Positions 1 through 9,286 of a stretch of DNA of 64,000 nucleotides are shown in pieces; position 1 is the first letter of the stretch, and every line of letters begins with the position of its first letter. Source of the stretch: Acetobacter oryzoeni. GTDB lineage: Bacteria; Pseudomonadota; Alphaproteobacteria; Acetobacterales; Acetobacteraceae. The notes beneath the pieces are model-generated. The model made no database searches and was not told the origin of the DNA. It worked only from the letters and a program-made list of their open reading frames with translations. Where the stretch lies: positions 372,001-436,000 of the forward strand of contig NZ_CP042808.1 in the NCBI RefSeq assembly GCF_004014775.2. The letters are read 5' to 3'. Position numbers and translations under genes: made by a program.

Positions 1-2
1 CG

Positions 3-869
3 CGCAATCTGGAGTCTCTGCGTTTGCTGGGTGTTGCGGGGGAACCCATAAGCCCGGATGCATGGCTATGGTATCACGATGTTGTGGGCAAAAAGCGTTG
101 CCCCGTGGTGGATACATGGTGGCAGACAGAAACCGCCGGCATTGTGCTGGGGCCAGTGCCGGGTGTGCAACCGCTTAAACCCGGCTCTGCCAGCACGCCG
201 TTGCCAGGGTTGGAAATGGTCATAGCCGATACACAGGGTAGGCCGGTGCAGGGGCCTGCGGAAGGTAGCCTGTGCATTGCGCGTTCATGGCCGGGGCAGG
301 CCCGCACAATCTGGAAAGATCATGCTCGCTTCTGCCAGACATATTTTGGTATGGTTCCGGGGCATTATTTCACGGGTGATGGCGCACGGCGAGATGCCGA
401 TGGCTATTACTGGATTACGGGGCGCATGGACGATGTTATCAATATTGCAGGGCACCGTTTGGGTACAGCAGAAGTGGAAGATGCGTTGGCAGCAGATCAT
501 CGTATTGTGGAATCTGCTGCAGTGGGCATCCCGCACCCGGTAAAGGGGCAGGCGCTGGCGGTATTTGTTATCCAGCGCCAGAATGTGGCTACGGAGCTAA
601 CGGAAAAAGGCATAAGCCGCCTTATCTCCGGTATGCTGGGGCGTTATGCCACGCCAGAGGCCGTTTATCTGGTGCCAGATCTGCCCCGCACGCGTTCTGG
701 CAAGATTGTACGCCGCCTGCTCCGCAAAATTGCCAGTGGAGAAGTGGATAATTTGGGAGATCTTTCATCTCTGAATGATCCGTCCATCGTGCGTATGCTG
801 TGTGACAGGGTATGGAGCCACATGGCTTTTGATGAGGGGGCAACACCTCGCACACAGGCAAGGGCCTGA
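3..869 (+). CDS. acs: Acetyl-CoA synthetase, C-terminal part (5' end outside window)
   Basis: This is the last ~288 residues of an acetate-CoA ligase (AMP-forming), which makes acetyl-CoA from acetate, ATP and CoA via acetyl-AMP. Family length is about 650 residues, so more than half lies to the left of the window. Visible family motifs are the VDTWWQTET adenylation segment near the left end, the YFTGDGARRD and ITGRMDDVINIAGHR hinge region, and the C-terminal PRTRSGKIVRR motif. The lysine codon in that motif is at 702-704 and corresponds to the adenylation lysine that Pat-type acetyltransferases modify in known Acs enzymes. The frame is open from base 3, so no start is present. A propionyl-CoA synthetase is possible but less likely. 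A strong hairpin follows the stop. Confidence 0.9.
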   Translation, partial: RNLESLRLLGVAGEPISPDAWLWYHDVVGKKRCPVVDTWWQTETAGIVLGPVPGVQPLKPGSASTPLPGLEMVIADTQGRPVQGPAEGSLCIARSWPGQARTIWKDHARFCQTYFGMVPGHYFTGDGARRDADGYYWITGRMDDVINIAGHRLGTAEVEDALAADHRIVESAAVGIPHPVKGQALAVFVIQRQNVATELTEKGISRLISGMLGRYATPEAVYLVPDLPRTRSGKIVRRLLRKIASGEVDNLGDLSSLNDPSIVRMLCDRVWSHMAFDEGATPRTQARA

Positions 870-915
870 TCTGACAACGAGATGTTACAAGTTTGCTTCG
901 CGCGGCAAGATGCTT

Positions 916-955
916 CAGGGCCGGGGGAACCCCTCGGCCCTGTTGTGTGTTCTGT
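916..955 (+). terminator. Rho-independent terminator after acs
   Basis: Perfect arms CAGGGCC (916-922) and GGCCCTG (936-942), extended inward by GGGG/CCCC pairing, are followed by a T-rich tract. The hairpin lies 46 bases after the stop codon. Confidence 0.75.
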
Positions 956-1094
956 TCCTGACAAACGGGTTGATGCTGGCTTATCACGCAAAAATGGGCG
1001 CACTGGCGGGGTCGTGATCTGAGATTCACTGGTTGGTTAAGGGGCTTGCGTGGCACCATCACGGTAAAAACAGGTTGTAGAACCGGAGCTGTGA

Positions 1095-2357
1095 ATGACC
1101 GAGCCTTCTTTTTCATCCATAACGCCATCTGCTTTGCCCGATCAATCGGTAGATAAAGCAACAGCTCGCCATGTTGTGCTGGCATCCTTTTTGGCCTGGA
1201 TGTTGGATGCATGTGATTTTTTTATTGTGTTGTTTACACTTGATGATGTGGCAAAAAGTTTTAACGTTTCCCTGCAAAGTGTGCTGCTTGCCCCCACTCT
1301 TACGCTGATGACACGGCCACTAGGTGCCTTTTTATGTGGGCGCGCAGCAGATAAATATGGCCGCAAGCCCGTGCTGATTTTAACAATTATTATTTATTCT
1401 CTTATAGAATTGGCATCAGCCTTTGCGCCAACGCTTGTTATATTTTTAGCATTGCGCACCCTGTTTGGCATTGCCCTTGGGGGCGAGTGGGGGGTGGGTA
1501 CATCCCTGATTATGGAAAGCGTGCCCAAAAGCTGGCGTGGCACGGCTTCTGGCATTTTGCAGGCGGGGTATCCTGCGGGGTATTTGCTGGCTTCTCTGGT
1601 ATTTTTGCTACTGCCGGTTTTGGGGTGGCGTGGGCTGTTTGTGCTGGGCAGTGGCGCTATTTTTTCTGCCCTGTATATCTGGCTGCGTGTGCCAGAAAGC
1701 CCAGATTGGCTGGCCCGGCAGAAGGCCGATACACAACACGGAAAAGCAGAAGAACATCTTGGTTTGTTGGCCATTATAAAAGGCAATGCGGCATTATGTG
1801 TTTTTGCTGTGGTGCTGATGGCGGCTTTCAATTTCATGAGCCACGGTTCTCAGGATCTCTACCCCAAGGTGTTTCTGGCGCTGGAACGGCATGTGCCACC
1901 TACGTCCATTACAACTGTTGTGGTGCTGTATAATCTGGCTGCCATTGCGGGTGGGTTGTTCTTTGGGTTTCTGTCGCAAAAAATCGGGCGGCAATATGCC
2001 ATTATTCTTGCTGCGGCCTTAACGCTGCCTTTGCTGCCGTTATGGACACTTCCACATTCTCTGCTTTGGCTGGGGTTGGGGGCTGTGTGTATCCAGTTCT
2101 GCATTCAGGGGGCATGGGGTGTGGTGCCGGCTTATTTAAGCGAGCTTTCTCCACCTTCTGTGCGGGCCACGTTCCCCGGCCTTGCCTATCAGTGCGGGAA
2201 CCTTATTGCCGCCAGTAACGCTTTGCTTCAAACATGGTTTGCCACCCAATTGGGTATGGGGCTGGCACCTGCGCTTATGTTGGCTGTTGGGGGTGGTGCA
2301 GTGGTTGTGCTGGTGCTTACACTCCTGAATGCCCGGCTGTATCCACAACGGATATAA
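1095..2357 (+). CDS. MFS transporter, carboxylate/sialate:H+ symporter-like
   Basis: A 420-residue protein with about 12 hydrophobic segments and MFS signatures: a cytoplasmic loop with RAADKYGRKPV after segment 2, and GGEWGVGTSLIMESVPKSWRG around segments 4-5. The N-terminal LDACDFFIVLF and GGEWG patterns resemble the sialate:H+ symporter family, which includes lactate and other monocarboxylate transporters. It probably imports an organic acid in symport with protons across the inner membrane. It follows acs but a terminator lies between, so co-transcription is not assumed. The ATG has a modest GGAG upstream. The substrate is inferred from family resemblance only; aromatic acid or sugar acid transport is possible. 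Confidence 0.75.
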   Translation: MTEPSFSSITPSALPDQSVDKATARHVVLASFLAWMLDACDFFIVLFTLDDVAKSFNVSLQSVLLAPTLTLMTRPLGAFLCGRAADKYGRKPVLILTIIIYSLIELASAFAPTLVIFLALRTLFGIALGGEWGVGTSLIMESVPKSWRGTASGILQAGYPAGYLLASLVFLLLPVLGWRGLFVLGSGAIFSALYIWLRVPESPDWLARQKADTQHGKAEEHLGLLAIIKGNAALCVFAVVLMAAFNFMSHGSQDLYPKVFLALERHVPPTSITTVVVLYNLAAIAGGLFFGFLSQKIGRQYAIILAAALTLPLLPLWTLPHSLLWLGLGAVCIQFCIQGAWGVVPAYLSELSPPSVRATFPGLAYQCGNLIAASNALLQTWFATQLGMGLAPALMLAVGGGAVVVLVLTLLNARLYPQRI

Positions 2358-2397
2358 AACAGCAGGCAGGTGGCAACACGCAGGAAGGAAAAACGGT

Positions 2398-3546
2398 TTG
2401 GCTTTTATAAGGTATCTGGGCGCATGTATGGTGTTGGCGAGCACTGGGCTGCCATATGCGCAGGCACACGCCGCAACACCGGCAGAGCAGCGGATTATCA
2501 CGCGCAATGCGCAGCCGCGCCCGGTGCCCCCACTGGCTACCGCGCAGGTGCAGGGGGATGATCTGCACGCAAAGGCACAACCGGTAAATCTATCTGCCTT
2601 GGGCCTGCAGGCGGCTGTAAAAGTGGCGGACAAACAGCCGTGCCCTGCCAACAGCCTGCTTTTGGGGAAAGATGAAAACCCAACAGCCGGGCAAACATGC
2701 CGCGTGGCCACTTTGGAAGTGAACGCACCAGAACACCCCGTATTTATCCAGACCCTAGGCAGCCTGATGGCGGAAGATAGTCCTGGGCTGATGGATTTGC
2801 ATATTTCCCTGTACCAGCTTGCGCCAAACGGGCAGAAGAATGCTCTGCCGCAGGTTATGGTTTCGGGCTACACAGGTGGGGCGCATTGTTGCCAGGCTGC
2901 CGCTATTGTAGAGGCAGCCCCGCAAGGCCAGTGGCGTGTGCTCTCTCTTCCCGCACAAAATGGTGGAGGGGAACCCGTTGTGCAGGATATTGCGCGAGAT
3001 GGCACCCGCCAGCTTGTATATACGGATGAGCGGTTTGATTACGCCTTTGCCTCTCACGCAGGGTCGGCCATGCCGGTGGTGCTGTATCAGTATCAGGATG
3101 GCCAGTTGCAGAATGTTACGGCGCAGCCGCGGTTTGCAGCCTATTTGCGCAACCAGCTTGCGCAGGATTCCGCACAGTGGCGCAAAACGGGGGTAACGGA
3201 GGTAAACGGCTATCTGGCCGCCTATGTGGCCACCAGCGCAAATATCGGGGAACTGAACGCAGGCTGGCGCTACATGATGGCGCGATATGATACGCACTCT
3301 GATTTTGCAGAAACATGGTGCGCGCTGGATAAGGCCGCATGGCCCCAGAACAAGGATGGTGCATCCTGCCCCAAGCAGTTTGTAAAAACCGTGCCGTTTC
3401 CGCAAACTCTGGCACAATCTCTGGTGCAGTGGGGGTACATCACACCCCAGCAGAGTGCTGCTCTTGGCTATGATGTAGAGAAAATAAAGCAGAACCAGCA
3501 GCAGGTTATTGCCACCACCACCAAGGCATGGCGCGCTGCACATTAG
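2398..3546 (+). CDS. Hypothetical exported protein
   Basis: Not a family I recognise. I place the start at a TTG at 2398, behind the strong ribosome binding site AGGAAGGA (2382-2389). From there the protein is 382 residues and opens with a signal peptide (hydrophobic run then AQAHA). An in-frame ATG at 2329 lies inside the transporter gene, has no ribosome binding site, and would bury the signal peptide. The mature part has paired cysteines (PCPANS, TCRV, GGAHCCQ, WCALD, SCPK) suggesting periplasmic disulfides, and no membrane segments after the signal. It directly follows the MFS gene. Confidence 0.6.
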   Translation: MAFIRYLGACMVLASTGLPYAQAHAATPAEQRIITRNAQPRPVPPLATAQVQGDDLHAKAQPVNLSALGLQAAVKVADKQPCPANSLLLGKDENPTAGQTCRVATLEVNAPEHPVFIQTLGSLMAEDSPGLMDLHISLYQLAPNGQKNALPQVMVSGYTGGAHCCQAAAIVEAAPQGQWRVLSLPAQNGGGEPVVQDIARDGTRQLVYTDERFDYAFASHAGSAMPVVLYQYQDGQLQNVTAQPRFAAYLRNQLAQDSAQWRKTGVTEVNGYLAAYVATSANIGELNAGWRYMMARYDTHSDFAETWCALDKAAWPQNKDGASCPKQFVKTVPFPQTLAQSLVQWGYITPQQSAALGYDVEKIKQNQQQVIATTTKAWRAAH

Positions 3547-3642
3547 GCAGATTACAGCCCCGCTGGCAGGCAGATTTGTGCCAGAACACAACACAGCCTA
3601 AAACTTGGGCTTGTTTTGCCATGTTCTGCCAGCGGGAATGTA

Positions 3643-4209
3643 ATGGAAGATCTGTTTGAAGGGCATAATGTGGGCACGGCCCGCCCTCTGAAACTTTCAG
3701 AAGATGTTGTGAGCACCGCCACCTATGGCGGGCCGGACAAATGCTACCGTTATAAGCTTAAACGGGTGTGGGATCCATCACGCCCACTGGTGATGTGGCT
3801 GATGATGAACCCATCTGTTGCCACCGAATATGGGGATGACCGCACCGTGGCCAAATGCCAGCGCTATGCCCGTGCATGGGGATATGGTGGTATTCTGGTG
3901 GGCAATACGTTTGCGTATCGGTGCACAGATCAGCTTCGGTTGCTGGAAACGCCAGATCCGATAGGGCCGGAAAATGATAAAGCCCTGCTGGAAATGGCGC
4001 AGGAAGCCAATAAGGTGATTGCAGCCTATGGCACGCCACACCACAAGGCCCTGCTGGCCCGTGGGCCGGATGTGGTGCATATGCTCCAGCAACACGGCAT
4101 TACGGTGGATGCGTTGCGGTTAAGCAAAACAGGCCGCCCGTGCCATCCGCTCTATTTGCCAGCAAGCCTGCTGCCCGAGCCTTTGCCAACCAACATGGTG
4201 CAAAGCTAA
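3643..4209 (+). CDS. DUF1643 domain-containing protein
   Basis: A soluble protein of 188 residues from the ATG at 3643; a TTG 27 bases upstream is also in frame. The DUF1643 pattern is clear: a lead-in CYRYKLKRVWD, then WLMMNPSVA, a central DDRTVAKCQRYARAWGYGG, VGNTFAYR, and a C-terminal LSKTGRPCHPLYLP. The family is widespread in bacteria and in some mobile elements and its biochemical role is not established. Nothing nearby fixes a function. Codon use matches the neighbours. Confidence 0.8.
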   Translation: MEDLFEGHNVGTARPLKLSEDVVSTATYGGPDKCYRYKLKRVWDPSRPLVMWLMMNPSVATEYGDDRTVAKCQRYARAWGYGGILVGNTFAYRCTDQLRLLETPDPIGPENDKALLEMAQEANKVIAAYGTPHHKALLARGPDVVHMLQQHGITVDALRLSKTGRPCHPLYLPASLLPEPLPTNMVQS

Positions 4210-4240
4210 CAGGCACATAACGGAAAGCAGCTTTCTGCCC

Positions 4241-4282
4241 ATGTGTATTGACGCCAAGCCCCGTTCGGTATCCGATACACAT
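4241..4282. promoter_or_regulatory. Spaced inverted repeat upstream of aminopeptidase gene
   Basis: Perfect 8-base arms ATGTGTAT (4241-4248) and ATACACAT (4275-4282) are separated by 26 bases, in the 150-base gap before the aminopeptidase. A TTGACG (4248-4253) overlaps the left arm. This could be an operator pair, but chance is not excluded. Confidence 0.25.
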
Positions 4283-4359
4283 AAAGGTGTTTGAGTTCTG
4301 CACATCATGCCTGCCACATTGCAAAATAAGGCGTGCTGTGCAGCAAAGTTAAGGGAAAC

Positions 4360-5652
4360 ATGCATATTATGGCCTTACAGAACACGCAGGGTGCCGCAGG
4401 CGGTTATCTGGCATCTGCCGAATTTGCCACCATGCTGGACAGGCTGGGTGAAGTGGCAGCACGTACGGGCCTGAACGTGGCCCACGGCCAGCAGGTGATT
4501 ATTACAGCCCCCCTCCATGCCGTGCCGCTGGTGCGCCGCATTACGGAGCACGCGTACAAGGCCGGGGCCTCACTCGTCAGCACGTTTTATTCGGATGAGG
4601 AAACCACGCTGGCCCGTTACAAATACGCGGCGGAAGATACGTTTGATACCGCAGCAGGCTGGCTGGCTGGCGGGATGACGGAAGCCTTCCGTAACGGTGC
4701 CGCGCGTATGGCCATTACGGGTTCTAACCCGGCATTGCTGGCGGGGCAGAACCCGGAACGTATTTCCCGCGCCAGCAGGGCCAATTCCCGCGTGAACCGG
4801 CCTGCCATGGAAATTATCACCAATTTTGATGTGAACTGGTGCATTGTGGCTGCGGCTTCTCCGGCATGGGCGGCACAGGTATTTCCTGATCTGCCGGTTG
4901 ATCAGGCGGTAGAAAAACTGTGGCAGGCCATTTTTTCTGTCTCGCGCATTACGGGTGAAAACCCGGTAGCGGATTGGGAGGCCCATAATGCCGTTTTGCA
5001 CCGCCGCGCCGCATTTTTGAATGATGCTCGTTACAGCGCGCTACATTTTAAAGGCCCCGGCACAGACCTGATGGTAGGGCTGGCAGATGGGCACGAATGG
5101 GCAGCCGGTGCGGAAAAAGCCGGAAACGGCATTGTGTGCAACCCCAACATTCCAACCGAGGAAGTGTTTACAACACCGCATCGCCTCAAGGTGGATGGCA
5201 CGGTGGCAGCCACCAAGCCGCTTTCTCATCAAGGCACGTTGATTGAGGATATTCGCGTAAGGTTTGAAGGCGGACGCATTGTGGAAATGCACGCCAGCAA
5301 AGGCGAAGATGTGCTGGCCCGCGTGCTGGATACGGATGAAGGCGCCCGCCGTTTGGGGGAAGTGGCGCTTGTGCCCAATTCCTCCCCCATTTCGCGCAGC
5401 GGTATTTTGTTCCAGAACACATTGTTTGATGAAAACGCCGCCAGCCATATCGCATTGGGGCAATCTTACACCAAATGTATGCGTGATACGGCTGGGCAGG
5501 ATGAGGCCGCATTGGCCGCACGCGGGGCCAATAGCAGCATGATCCATATAGACTGGATGATTGGTTCTGGAGACATTGATGTGGACGGCATAGATGCCAA
5601 AGGTGAACGCGTGGCATTGATGCGCAAAGGTGAATGGGTGATAGAAGCATGA
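4360..5652 (+). CDS. M29 family aminopeptidase
   Basis: A metallo-aminopeptidase of the M29 (AmpS / aminopeptidase T) family, about 430 residues, close to the usual ~410. It removes N-terminal amino acids from peptides in the cytoplasm using a dinuclear metal site. Visible family features: the N-terminal domain with VAHGQQVIITAP, the C-terminal catalytic domain with NIPTEEVFTTPH (metal-binding Glu), RLGEVALV, LFDENAASHIALG (His/Glu) and the ending HIDWMIGSGDIDVDG (His/Asp). AAGGGA (4351-4356) supports the ATG at 4360; ATG 4369 is nearly as good. The stop overlaps the next start by four bases (ATGA), so the two genes are probably translationally coupled. Confidence 0.88.
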   Translation: MHIMALQNTQGAAGGYLASAEFATMLDRLGEVAARTGLNVAHGQQVIITAPLHAVPLVRRITEHAYKAGASLVSTFYSDEETTLARYKYAAEDTFDTAAGWLAGGMTEAFRNGAARMAITGSNPALLAGQNPERISRASRANSRVNRPAMEIITNFDVNWCIVAAASPAWAAQVFPDLPVDQAVEKLWQAIFSVSRITGENPVADWEAHNAVLHRRAAFLNDARYSALHFKGPGTDLMVGLADGHEWAAGAEKAGNGIVCNPNIPTEEVFTTPHRLKVDGTVAATKPLSHQGTLIEDIRVRFEGGRIVEMHASKGEDVLARVLDTDEGARRLGEVALVPNSSPISRSGILFQNTLFDENAASHIALGQSYTKCMRDTAGQDEAALAARGANSSMIHIDWMIGSGDIDVDGIDAKGERVALMRKGEWVIEA

Positions 5653-6197
5653 GACATACTCTAAAACTTTCCTTCCGCTCTGCTCTGCTGGGCGTTATGG
5701 GGGCTACAGCGCTTGTGGTTGGCGCAGCGGCACAGGCGCAAACGGTTTCTACCGGTGGCAATGGCGCGCCCAATTTAACGCCAGAGCAGGTCGCCACTTT
5801 GCAGCATGATATGGATACCGCGCTGCATTATCATCTGGCCCCAAACGTGCTGCCGCGCCTGACCACAACGCTGAAGGAAATTCAGGCCGCCGGTATTCAG
5901 CCGCCCTCACGCTTTGGCATGTCTCTGGACCAGCAGATTGCCCTTGTGCAGCAGGTGCCGGGTTTGGACCCGATTTTGCAAAAGAATGGCTTTTCAGCAC
6001 ATGATTTTGTTATGAGCCTTACCTGTGTGGGCCTAACGGGCAGCCTGATGAACGTGCCTGCCAACCCCAGCAACACCAAGATGCCGCAGCCCGAACCTGC
6101 TAATGTGGCTATTCTCAAATCCAACCCGCAGGATTTGCAAAATCTGGTTACGGTTCTGCGTTCGGCCCATCAGTCTGGTGGTGCGCTTTCGCACTAA
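5649..6197 (+). CDS. Hypothetical exported protein coupled to the aminopeptidase
   Basis: A 182-residue protein starting in the ATGA overlap with the aminopeptidase stop. Residues 1-30 form a typical signal peptide (basic start, hydrophobic core, GAAAQAQ cleavage region). The mature part is alanine- and proline-rich, predicted mostly helical, with a single cysteine and no membrane segment. I do not recognise a named family. The tight coupling suggests a periplasmic protein co-expressed with the aminopeptidase. A strong terminator follows. Confidence 0.75.
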   Translation: MRHTLKLSFRSALLGVMGATALVVGAAAQAQTVSTGGNGAPNLTPEQVATLQHDMDTALHYHLAPNVLPRLTTTLKEIQAAGIQPPSRFGMSLDQQIALVQQVPGLDPILQKNGFSAHDFVMSLTCVGLTGSLMNVPANPSNTKMPQPEPANVAILKSNPQDLQNLVTVLRSAHQSGGALSH

Positions 6198-6224
6198 TTT
6201 CACACATACATATTGGTGTGTAAG

Positions 6225-6254
6225 AAAATGGCAGGTTTTTCCTGCCATTTTTTT
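6225..6254. terminator. Bidirectional terminator
   Basis: The arms AAAATGGCAGG and CCTGCCATTTT flank a five-T loop, with a T-run on the plus side and an A-run on the left. It lies between convergent genes and can serve both. Confidence 0.85.
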
Positions 6255-6266
6255 ATGTGTGATGGT

Positions 6267-7280
6267 TTAGTTTTTCTTCTGATGTGGCTTGGCGTGGCAT
6301 GTTTCCGGCTTGGGCAGATCCAGAACATGCAATGTGCCCTTCATGCGGAAATCTCCAAAATCCAACGTCAAATTGTCAGAAACACCATTGGCAAAATACC
6401 GCATGCCAATTTCATATTCCGGCATCATGTTTGGTGGCGTGCGTGAAAAAAAGGCCACATGCACACGGCCAGATTGCAAGGCGTTCAGGGCAGTAAAATC
6501 CGTGGTGGGCGTTGTATTGCCCCAGCCTAAAAGGGTTATGTACGTATCTGCCGCGCCATCTGGTGATGTGCCATCAAAAATAGGGGCTGAAATCTCGGTT
6601 TTTCCGCTTCGGGCGGCATCCAGAATGGAAACGGTATGCTGGATGGGGAACAACGTGCCAGCCGGAAGCGGGAGTGTTTTGGCTAAAGGTTTTTCGTAAT
6701 GCGCTGTGCCAGAATCATCCGGGTGCAGTGTGGCTTCCCCCCGCAGGTTTTGCAGCAATTTGCCGTTAGATGTTTCCATGGTGCGAAAGATCAGGTTGCG
6801 CCCATCTGCACTTTCAAACGTGGAATAGTCAGATACCAGATGCTCCACGCCGTTCTGGCGGGTTACGCTTTGAATATCCAGCCGCTGTTGGGTGGACCAT
6901 CCGCTGCACCCATGCCGCACGCTGTAAAGCATGGTGCCCGTGGCCGATAATGTTTTGCCGCCAGAGGCCTCTGTGAGTGTGAGATCATACACCGCGCGTT
7001 GCGAGGCAATCTGGTTGATATCTGAATCGGAAAAAGAATGTGCAGTGTTGGGCGTAGCACTGGGGCGTGCTTCAGCCGGTGGGGCATTTTGTGAAACAGT
7101 GCCCGAAGGCACCACAGCACCGGCTGTTTGTGCATGCGCCATGGGCAAAGGCAGGGCGACCACGCCACCCAACAGCACAGATGCAATGGCCTTGCTTACC
7201 GCACGGGCATTATGCCCCGGCGTAAAGCAAAAACCTTGGGCAAGGGGTAGGGGAAGTGGCAGGCGGCGTGAACGTCTCAT
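6267..7280 (-). CDS. eipB: EipB-like cell envelope integrity protein (DUF1849)
   Basis: A 337-residue periplasmic protein from the ATG at 7280. A basic start and a long hydrophobic stretch ending in PMAHAQ look like a signal peptide with an extended n-region. The DUF1849/EipB fold is indicated by YDLTLTEASGG, the GCSGW segment, the EIGMRYFANGVSDNLTLDFGDF strand region and a C-terminal cysteine (PETCHAK). In Brucella EipB one cysteine near the N-terminal part and one near the C terminus form a disulfide, and both positions seem present here. EipB homologues keep the outer envelope stable under stress. The protein ends inside a shared convergent terminator region. A start further upstream (7331) would only add a tail without signal character. 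Confidence 0.75.
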   Translation of the reverse strand: MRRSRRLPLPLPLAQGFCFTPGHNARAVSKAIASVLLGGVVALPLPMAHAQTAGAVVPSGTVSQNAPPAEARPSATPNTAHSFSDSDINQIASQRAVYDLTLTEASGGKTLSATGTMLYSVRHGCSGWSTQQRLDIQSVTRQNGVEHLVSDYSTFESADGRNLIFRTMETSNGKLLQNLRGEATLHPDDSGTAHYEKPLAKTLPLPAGTLFPIQHTVSILDAARSGKTEISAPIFDGTSPDGAADTYITLLGWGNTTPTTDFTALNALQSGRVHVAFFSRTPPNMMPEYEIGMRYFANGVSDNLTLDFGDFRMKGTLHVLDLPKPETCHAKPHQKKN

Positions 7281-7329
7281 ACCCGGTACAAAAAAACATC
7301 CGGCGCGGTCTTGCAACCACCCGGATGCC

Positions 7330-7354
7330 AAAAGGGCCGGGGTGTGGCCCTTTT
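7330..7354 (-). terminator. Terminator after aspS
   Basis: AAAAGGGCC (7330-7338) pairs with GGCCCTTTT (7346-7354). Read on the minus strand it ends in a T-run just after the aspS stop, and it precedes eipB. Confidence 0.75.
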
Positions 7355-7376
7355 ACATGCATATGTGAAAGCCCGA

Positions 7377-9164
7377 TCAGTCTTTCTTGACAGCGGGCTT
7401 CAGGTTCAGCGCGAGGGAGAGTTCCTTCAGGCGTTCGGGTGGCACAGGGGCCGGGGCACCCATCATCAGGTCTTCGCCCTGCTGGTTCAGCGGGAACAGA
7501 ATGACTTCACGGATGTTCGGCTCATCAGCCAGCAGCATCACAATACGGTCCACACCCGGGGCGGACCCACCATGCGGCGGTGCACCGTAGCGGAAGGCGT
7601 TGAGCATGCCGCCAAAGCGGGCTTCTACTTCGCTTTCCGGGTAACCAGCAATTTCAAAGGCGCGGATCATCACATCCGGCAGGTGGTTACGGATAGCGCC
7701 GGAGGAAAGCTCAATGCCGTTACACACAATGTCATACTGGTAAGCCAGAATATCCAGCGGGTCTTTGGTGTTCAGTGCTTCCAGACCACCTTGCGGCATG
7801 GAGAACGGGTTGTGCGAGAAGTCAATCAGCCCCGTTTCTTCATTCAGCTCATACATCGGGAAGTCCGTGATCCAGCAGAAACGGAAGGCATCCTTTTCAA
7901 TCAGATCCAGTTCTTCAGCAATGCGGGTGCGCACAAGGCCAGAGAACTTGGCCACATCATGCCCCTTGCCAGCAGCAAAGAACACGGCATCACCGGGGTT
8001 CAGCCCCAGCTTGGTGCGAATGGCTTCTACGCGGTCGGCTTCAAGGTTCTTGGCAATCGGGCCTTGGCCGCCCTCTTCTGCAAAGGTGATGTAACCCAGA
8101 CCACCAGCCCCGTTTTCACGCGCCCAGGCGTTCAGCTTGTCATAGAAGGAGCGGGGGCGGCCACCAGCGCCGGGGGCCGGAATGGCGCGCACTTCACCAC
8201 CATCGGCTGCAATGCGGGCAAACAGGCCAAAGCCGGAACCGGCAAAATCTTCTGTTACATCGGTAATCAGCAGCGGGTTGCGCAGGTCTGGCTTATCAGA
8301 ACCATACACCTTCATGGCGCGGGCGTAGGGAATACGCTCAAACGGTGCGGTGCTTACGGCGCGGCCCTTGCCGAACTCTGTAAACAGGCCAGACATCACT
8401 TCTTCCAGAACGGCAAAGATTTCGTCCTGTGTGGCAAAGGCCATTTCAAAGTCGAGCTGGTAGAACTCACCGGGGGAGCGATCCGCGCGGGAGGCTTCAT
8501 CACGGAAGCACGGAGCAATCTGGAAGTAGCGGTCAAACCCGGCCACCATGGCAAGCTGCTTGAACTGCTGCGGGGCCTGCGGCAGGGCGTAAAACTTGCC
8601 GGCATGGGTGCGGGAGGGCACCAAAAAGTCACGCGCACCTTCGGGGGAGGATGCCGTCAGGATGGGGGTCTGGAACTCGGTAAAGCCCAGATCCGTCATG
8701 CGGCGGCGCATGCTGGCAATAATGGCGGAACGCAGGCGGATGTTGGCGTGCACCTGCTCGCGCCGCAGATCAATATAGCGGTAACGCAGGCGCAACTCGT
8801 CAGAATAATGTTCCTGCCCGGCAACCTGTAGCGGCAGCACAGCGGCGGAGGACTGTACAATCAGCTCACGCGCACGCAGCTCAATATCACCCGTGGCAAG
8901 GTCTGGGTTGCGGGTGGTTTCATCACGCAGCACCACGTCACCCGTTACGGTTATCACGCTTTCCACGCGCAGGTGCTCGGCCGTTTCCATAACGGGGGAA
9001 CCAGCGGGAATAACAATCTGCGTCAGGCCTGTTTCATCGCGCAGGTCAATAAACAGCAGCCCGCCGTGGTCCCGCTTGCTATGCACCCAGCCGGACAGGC
9101 GCGCGGTGGTGCCGGCATCGCTGGCGCGAAGGGCCGAACAGCTGTGGGAACGGTAAGGATGCAT
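7377..9164 (-). CDS. aspS: Aspartyl-tRNA synthetase
   Basis: A class II aminoacyl-tRNA synthetase of 595 residues, the usual bacterial AspRS length. It charges tRNA-Asp in the cytoplasm and may be non-discriminating in bacteria that use GatCAB. The N-terminal OB fold reads [24 protein letters not shown]. Class II motif 2 appears as [22 protein letters not shown], the GAD insertion lies in the middle, and motif 3 is [27 protein letters not shown]. The start ATG at 9164 gives the expected MHPYRSHSC opening. A terminator follows, so eipB is a separate unit. Two long plus-strand open frames across this gene are shadows. Confidence 0.97.
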   Translation of the reverse strand: MHPYRSHSCSALRASDAGTTARLSGWVHSKRDHGGLLFIDLRDETGLTQIVIPAGSPVMETAEHLRVESVITVTGDVVLRDETTRNPDLATGDIELRARELIVQSSAAVLPLQVAGQEHYSDELRLRYRYIDLRREQVHANIRLRSAIIASMRRRMTDLGFTEFQTPILTASSPEGARDFLVPSRTHAGKFYALPQAPQQFKQLAMVAGFDRYFQIAPCFRDEASRADRSPGEFYQLDFEMAFATQDEIFAVLEEVMSGLFTEFGKGRAVSTAPFERIPYARAMKVYGSDKPDLRNPLLITDVTEDFAGSGFGLFARIAADGGEVRAIPAPGAGGRPRSFYDKLNAWARENGAGGLGYITFAEEGGQGPIAKNLEADRVEAIRTKLGLNPGDAVFFAAGKGHDVAKFSGLVRTRIAEELDLIEKDAFRFCWITDFPMYELNEETGLIDFSHNPFSMPQGGLEALNTKDPLDILAYQYDIVCNGIELSSGAIRNHLPDVMIRAFEIAGYPESEVEARFGGMLNAFRYGAPPHGGSAPGVDRIVMLLADEPNIREVILFPLNQQGEDLMMGAPAPVPPERLKELSLALNLKPAVKKD

Positions 9165-9286
9165 GGTCTTGTCCTGAAATCTGGCCCGGCGTTGCAGCAG
9201 GGGCGGTTTTTGGCAATGATTCCGTTGTGCCCGGAGGAAGCAGTGGAGCAGCGCTTATGTCAAGGCCGCACTGTATATCTTGCGTC

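Noticed and set aside
7311..8831. Long plus-strand open frame (about 506 codons)
   Set aside because: It is antisense to aspS, which has full family motifs on the minus strand; the frame reflects codon bias.
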